Shown one piece after another: positions 61,660 to 64,000 of a DNA stretch of 64,000 nt. The position numbers and the translations under genes are program-made. Within the stretch, counting starts at the first letter, position 1, and the number at the start of each line of letters is the position of its first letter. The DNA is from Oscheius dolichura (lineage: Eukaryota; Nematoda; Chromadorea; Rhabditida; Rhabditidae), in assembly GCA_932521035.1 (NCBI GenBank), contig OW051494.1:4760001-4824000 (forward strand), in the 5' to 3' direction. Under the pieces are notes generated by a model. That model was not told the DNA's origin. It worked only from the letters and a program-made list of their open reading frames with translations, and did no database searches.

Positions 61660-62434
61660 TTAACGGTATGACTTCTGATAACGGGCACGAGCTCCGGGTC
61701 CTCCGAATTTCTTGGATTCGCATTGGCGAGGATCCGATACGAGAAGAGACTTGTCATAGGTGGCAAAGAGTTCCTTCAACTCCCTCTTACTCTGTTCGTC
61801 AACGTATTTGTGATAATAAGCAACCTGCAAATAAACCAATAGTAATGGAAAATGAAAAAGTGCGGTTACGCCAAGCGTGTTGATGATTTGTCAGCTAGTC
61901 TTTGGTTAATAAATACACTAGATAATTTTGTACCATGTTTAGAAAATATGTAAATCGAACAAAAAAAACTCACAATGGCCTTAGCAATTGCTTGACGGAT
62001 AGCATAAATCTGGGCAACGTGTCCTCCTCCATTCACACGGACGCGGATATCAACATCCTTGAAACGGTCCTTTCCAACAACAAGCATGGGCTCCTGCAAA
62101 TAAACTAATATAAAAGCGAACAAGCAGCATAAATTGACGATACGAGAAAAGTGCAACTATATTGATGGAAGTTGTTACTAATTGATCCCGCAATAGTTTT
62201 AGCATTAGCAGAATACTATCGGGAAAAACAATTCGACATATTGAAGAAAGGTGATAAGCGATTGTACAAAACTGTAAAACATACTTGTAACTTGAGGCGT
62301 AAAATCTGAGGCTCCATGTACTCAAGAGGACGGCCATTAACCTTGATAAGTCCACGACCAGCTTTGCAATGGGCTACAGCAGTAGCAGTCTTCTTACGAC
62401 CGTAGGTCTGCACAGATTTAATTCTCTCCGCCAT
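61660..62434 (-). CDS. rps-16: Small ribosomal subunit protein uS9 (RPS16)
   Basis: Three minus-strand exons. The first, from ATG 62434, encodes [20 protein letters not shown] through [11 protein letters not shown]. The second encodes [20 protein letters not shown] and [17 protein letters not shown]. The last ends [14 protein letters not shown], with TAA at 61660-61662. The universal uS9 C-terminus (ARYQKSYR), whose Arg contacts the P-site tRNA, is intact. The protein is about 144 residues, normal for eukaryotes. A TTTTACAG acceptor (62442-62450, minus strand) lies 7 bases before the ATG and is a likely trans-splice site. The final part of the gene faces GALNT copy B, with about 105 bases between the stops. 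Confidence 0.96.
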
Positions 62435-63299
62435 TTTAACCCTGTAAAACAATTAGATTGAATATTGTTTTAACAGGGTATAGTAAACAAGACATCTAGT
62501 AATGGTGTAAAAATCAACAGAAAATGAGAGATAAAATCACAGAAGCTTGGTAATAGTTCGTACCATTAGATAAATTGAATGAAATAAGCGTGTTTATCAA
62601 AAAAAGCCTAGCTCGCTATATAAAAACAATATTCAAAGCTCTTTCAATGGAGAAGCAGTGGCATAAAGAGCGAGAAATTTGGGATTGGCGAACTTTCGCT
62701 TGAAAAATCACAGCATACTGTAGCCGAACAGGGCGCGTTTACTTACACGTGTGAATTTTTGGTTTCGAAAAATTGATAGTCAATGTAAGAAGGAAGGTGT
62801 CTTCAGATGAACATCGAAATGAAGCAAACTGCATAGAAAGAAGAAACAGGAAAAGAGATTGAGAGAAAGCAGACAACGCGTTGGATGACAGAAATTTTGC
62901 CGGGGTTTTTTTGGCGGGACAACAACTTTATAAATAAATTGCGGCGGGCTTTTTTTGCTTCTTTCTTTCTTGCCTTTCCCTCTTGTCCCTTTCCCTTCCT
63001 GTCCCTTCATTCCCACGTTTTTTTCATTTGTGAAGCAATCAATTTTATTCATATAGAGTGTACATAGTGTGCTGCTAACATGACTTGGTCTTTACGCCCG
63101 CTTTATACCCGCTACTGTGCCCATGCGAGAAAATTCTAGAATAATGAGGCGTCTATTTCTTGCATCAGCTGTAGAAGATGAAATTTCGCATCCTTCTCTC
63201 CCTCTTGAAACTTCTATACTGGCCTATTTTATCGTTTTCTTTGTTGTATTTTCTTTAGTCCTTCATTTATTGAAAGATGGGTCGGTTCTTTTTCAGATA
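62435..63299. other. Divergent promoter region between rps-16 and mitochondrial HSP70
   Basis: This AT-rich stretch has a pyrimidine-rich tract near 62945-63010 and the heat-shock element at 63129. A TTCTTTTTCAG acceptor (63286-63296) precedes the HSP70 ATG. I see no coding gene. Confidence 0.5.
63129..63141. promoter_or_regulatory. Heat-shock element upstream of mitochondrial HSP70
   Basis: GAAAATTCTAGAA is a perfect three-unit array of alternating nGAAn/nTTCn pentamers, the binding site of HSF-1. It lies 158 bases upstream of the HSP70 ATG and points to stress-induced transcription. Confidence 0.6.

Positions 63300-64000
<701 letters not shown>

Overview
The window looks like a gene-dense animal chromosome segment, most probably from a nematode. 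The grounds are very short introns (mostly 34-45 nt) with TTTCAG or TTTTAG 3' ends, probable trans-splice acceptors a few bases upstream of several start codons, an astacin with the EGF-CUB-TSP1 tail of nematode NAS enzymes, a galectin, a DPY-19 C-mannosyltransferase, a chondroitin-proteoglycan-like protein and operon-like spacing. An ecdysone-receptor (EcR) homologue is present. Caenorhabditis has lost EcR, so a nematode outside that genus is likely. Species and assembly quality cannot be judged from sequence alone, and all gene models were read by eye.

Layout. 1-1.6 kb: 3' part of a WSD1-like acyltransferase (+). 2.5-8.7 kb: DDX60/Ski2-like helicase (+). 9.1-9.4 kb: small secreted six-cysteine peptide (+). 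9.7-15.6 kb: PHLPP-type phosphatase (RA-like, PH, LRR, PP2C; +), with a 1.33-kb non-autonomous hAT element in one intron. 15.7-19.1 kb: astacin with EGF, CUB and TSP1 domains (+). 19.5-20.6 kb: galectin (+). 20.7-21.3 kb: secreted proprotein (-). 22.2-27.3 kb: DPY-19 (+), whose 2.4-kb first intron contains a complete secreted-protein gene on the other strand (22.35-23.63 kb). 27.4-28.9 kb: EcR-like nuclear receptor (-). 29.4-30.9 kb: TauE/SafE-like transporter (-). 32.1-33.0 kb: four-pass membrane protein (+). 34.1-36.7 kb: Abd-B-class posterior Hox gene (-) with two alternative last exons. 36.7-42.3 kb: largely non-coding. 42.4-44.1 kb: a small unknown gene and a proteoglycan-like gene (+). 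45.0-46.4 kb: single-pass membrane protein (-). 46.4-50.1 kb: mostly non-coding. 50.1-54.7 kb: SERCA calcium pump (+) with two C-terminal forms. 55.6-61.6 kb: GALNT, DENR, GALNT in a row (+). 61.7-62.4 kb: RPS16 (-). 63.3 kb to the end: mitochondrial HSP70 (+, partial).

Composition falls into domains: AT-rich housekeeping genes at about 1.6-9 kb and from 49 kb onward, and GC-rich developmental and secreted genes between them, with an AT-richer island near 42-45 kb.

The strongest observations are: the Hox gene's alternative terminal exons, which replace the homeodomain from Asn51 onward, each with its own poly(A) signal; a cluster of GTCGTAAA posterior-Hox-type sites inside and just upstream of that gene; an EcR that ends before its activation helix; a hAT insertion with intact target-site duplication in a formerly 34-nt intron; a SERCA splice choice between an extra membrane helix and a KKKN dilysine tail; and the gene nested in the dpy-19 intron. 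DPY-19 C-mannosylates WxxW motifs of TSP1 domains, and the nearby astacin carries such a motif, though proximity does not show a functional link.
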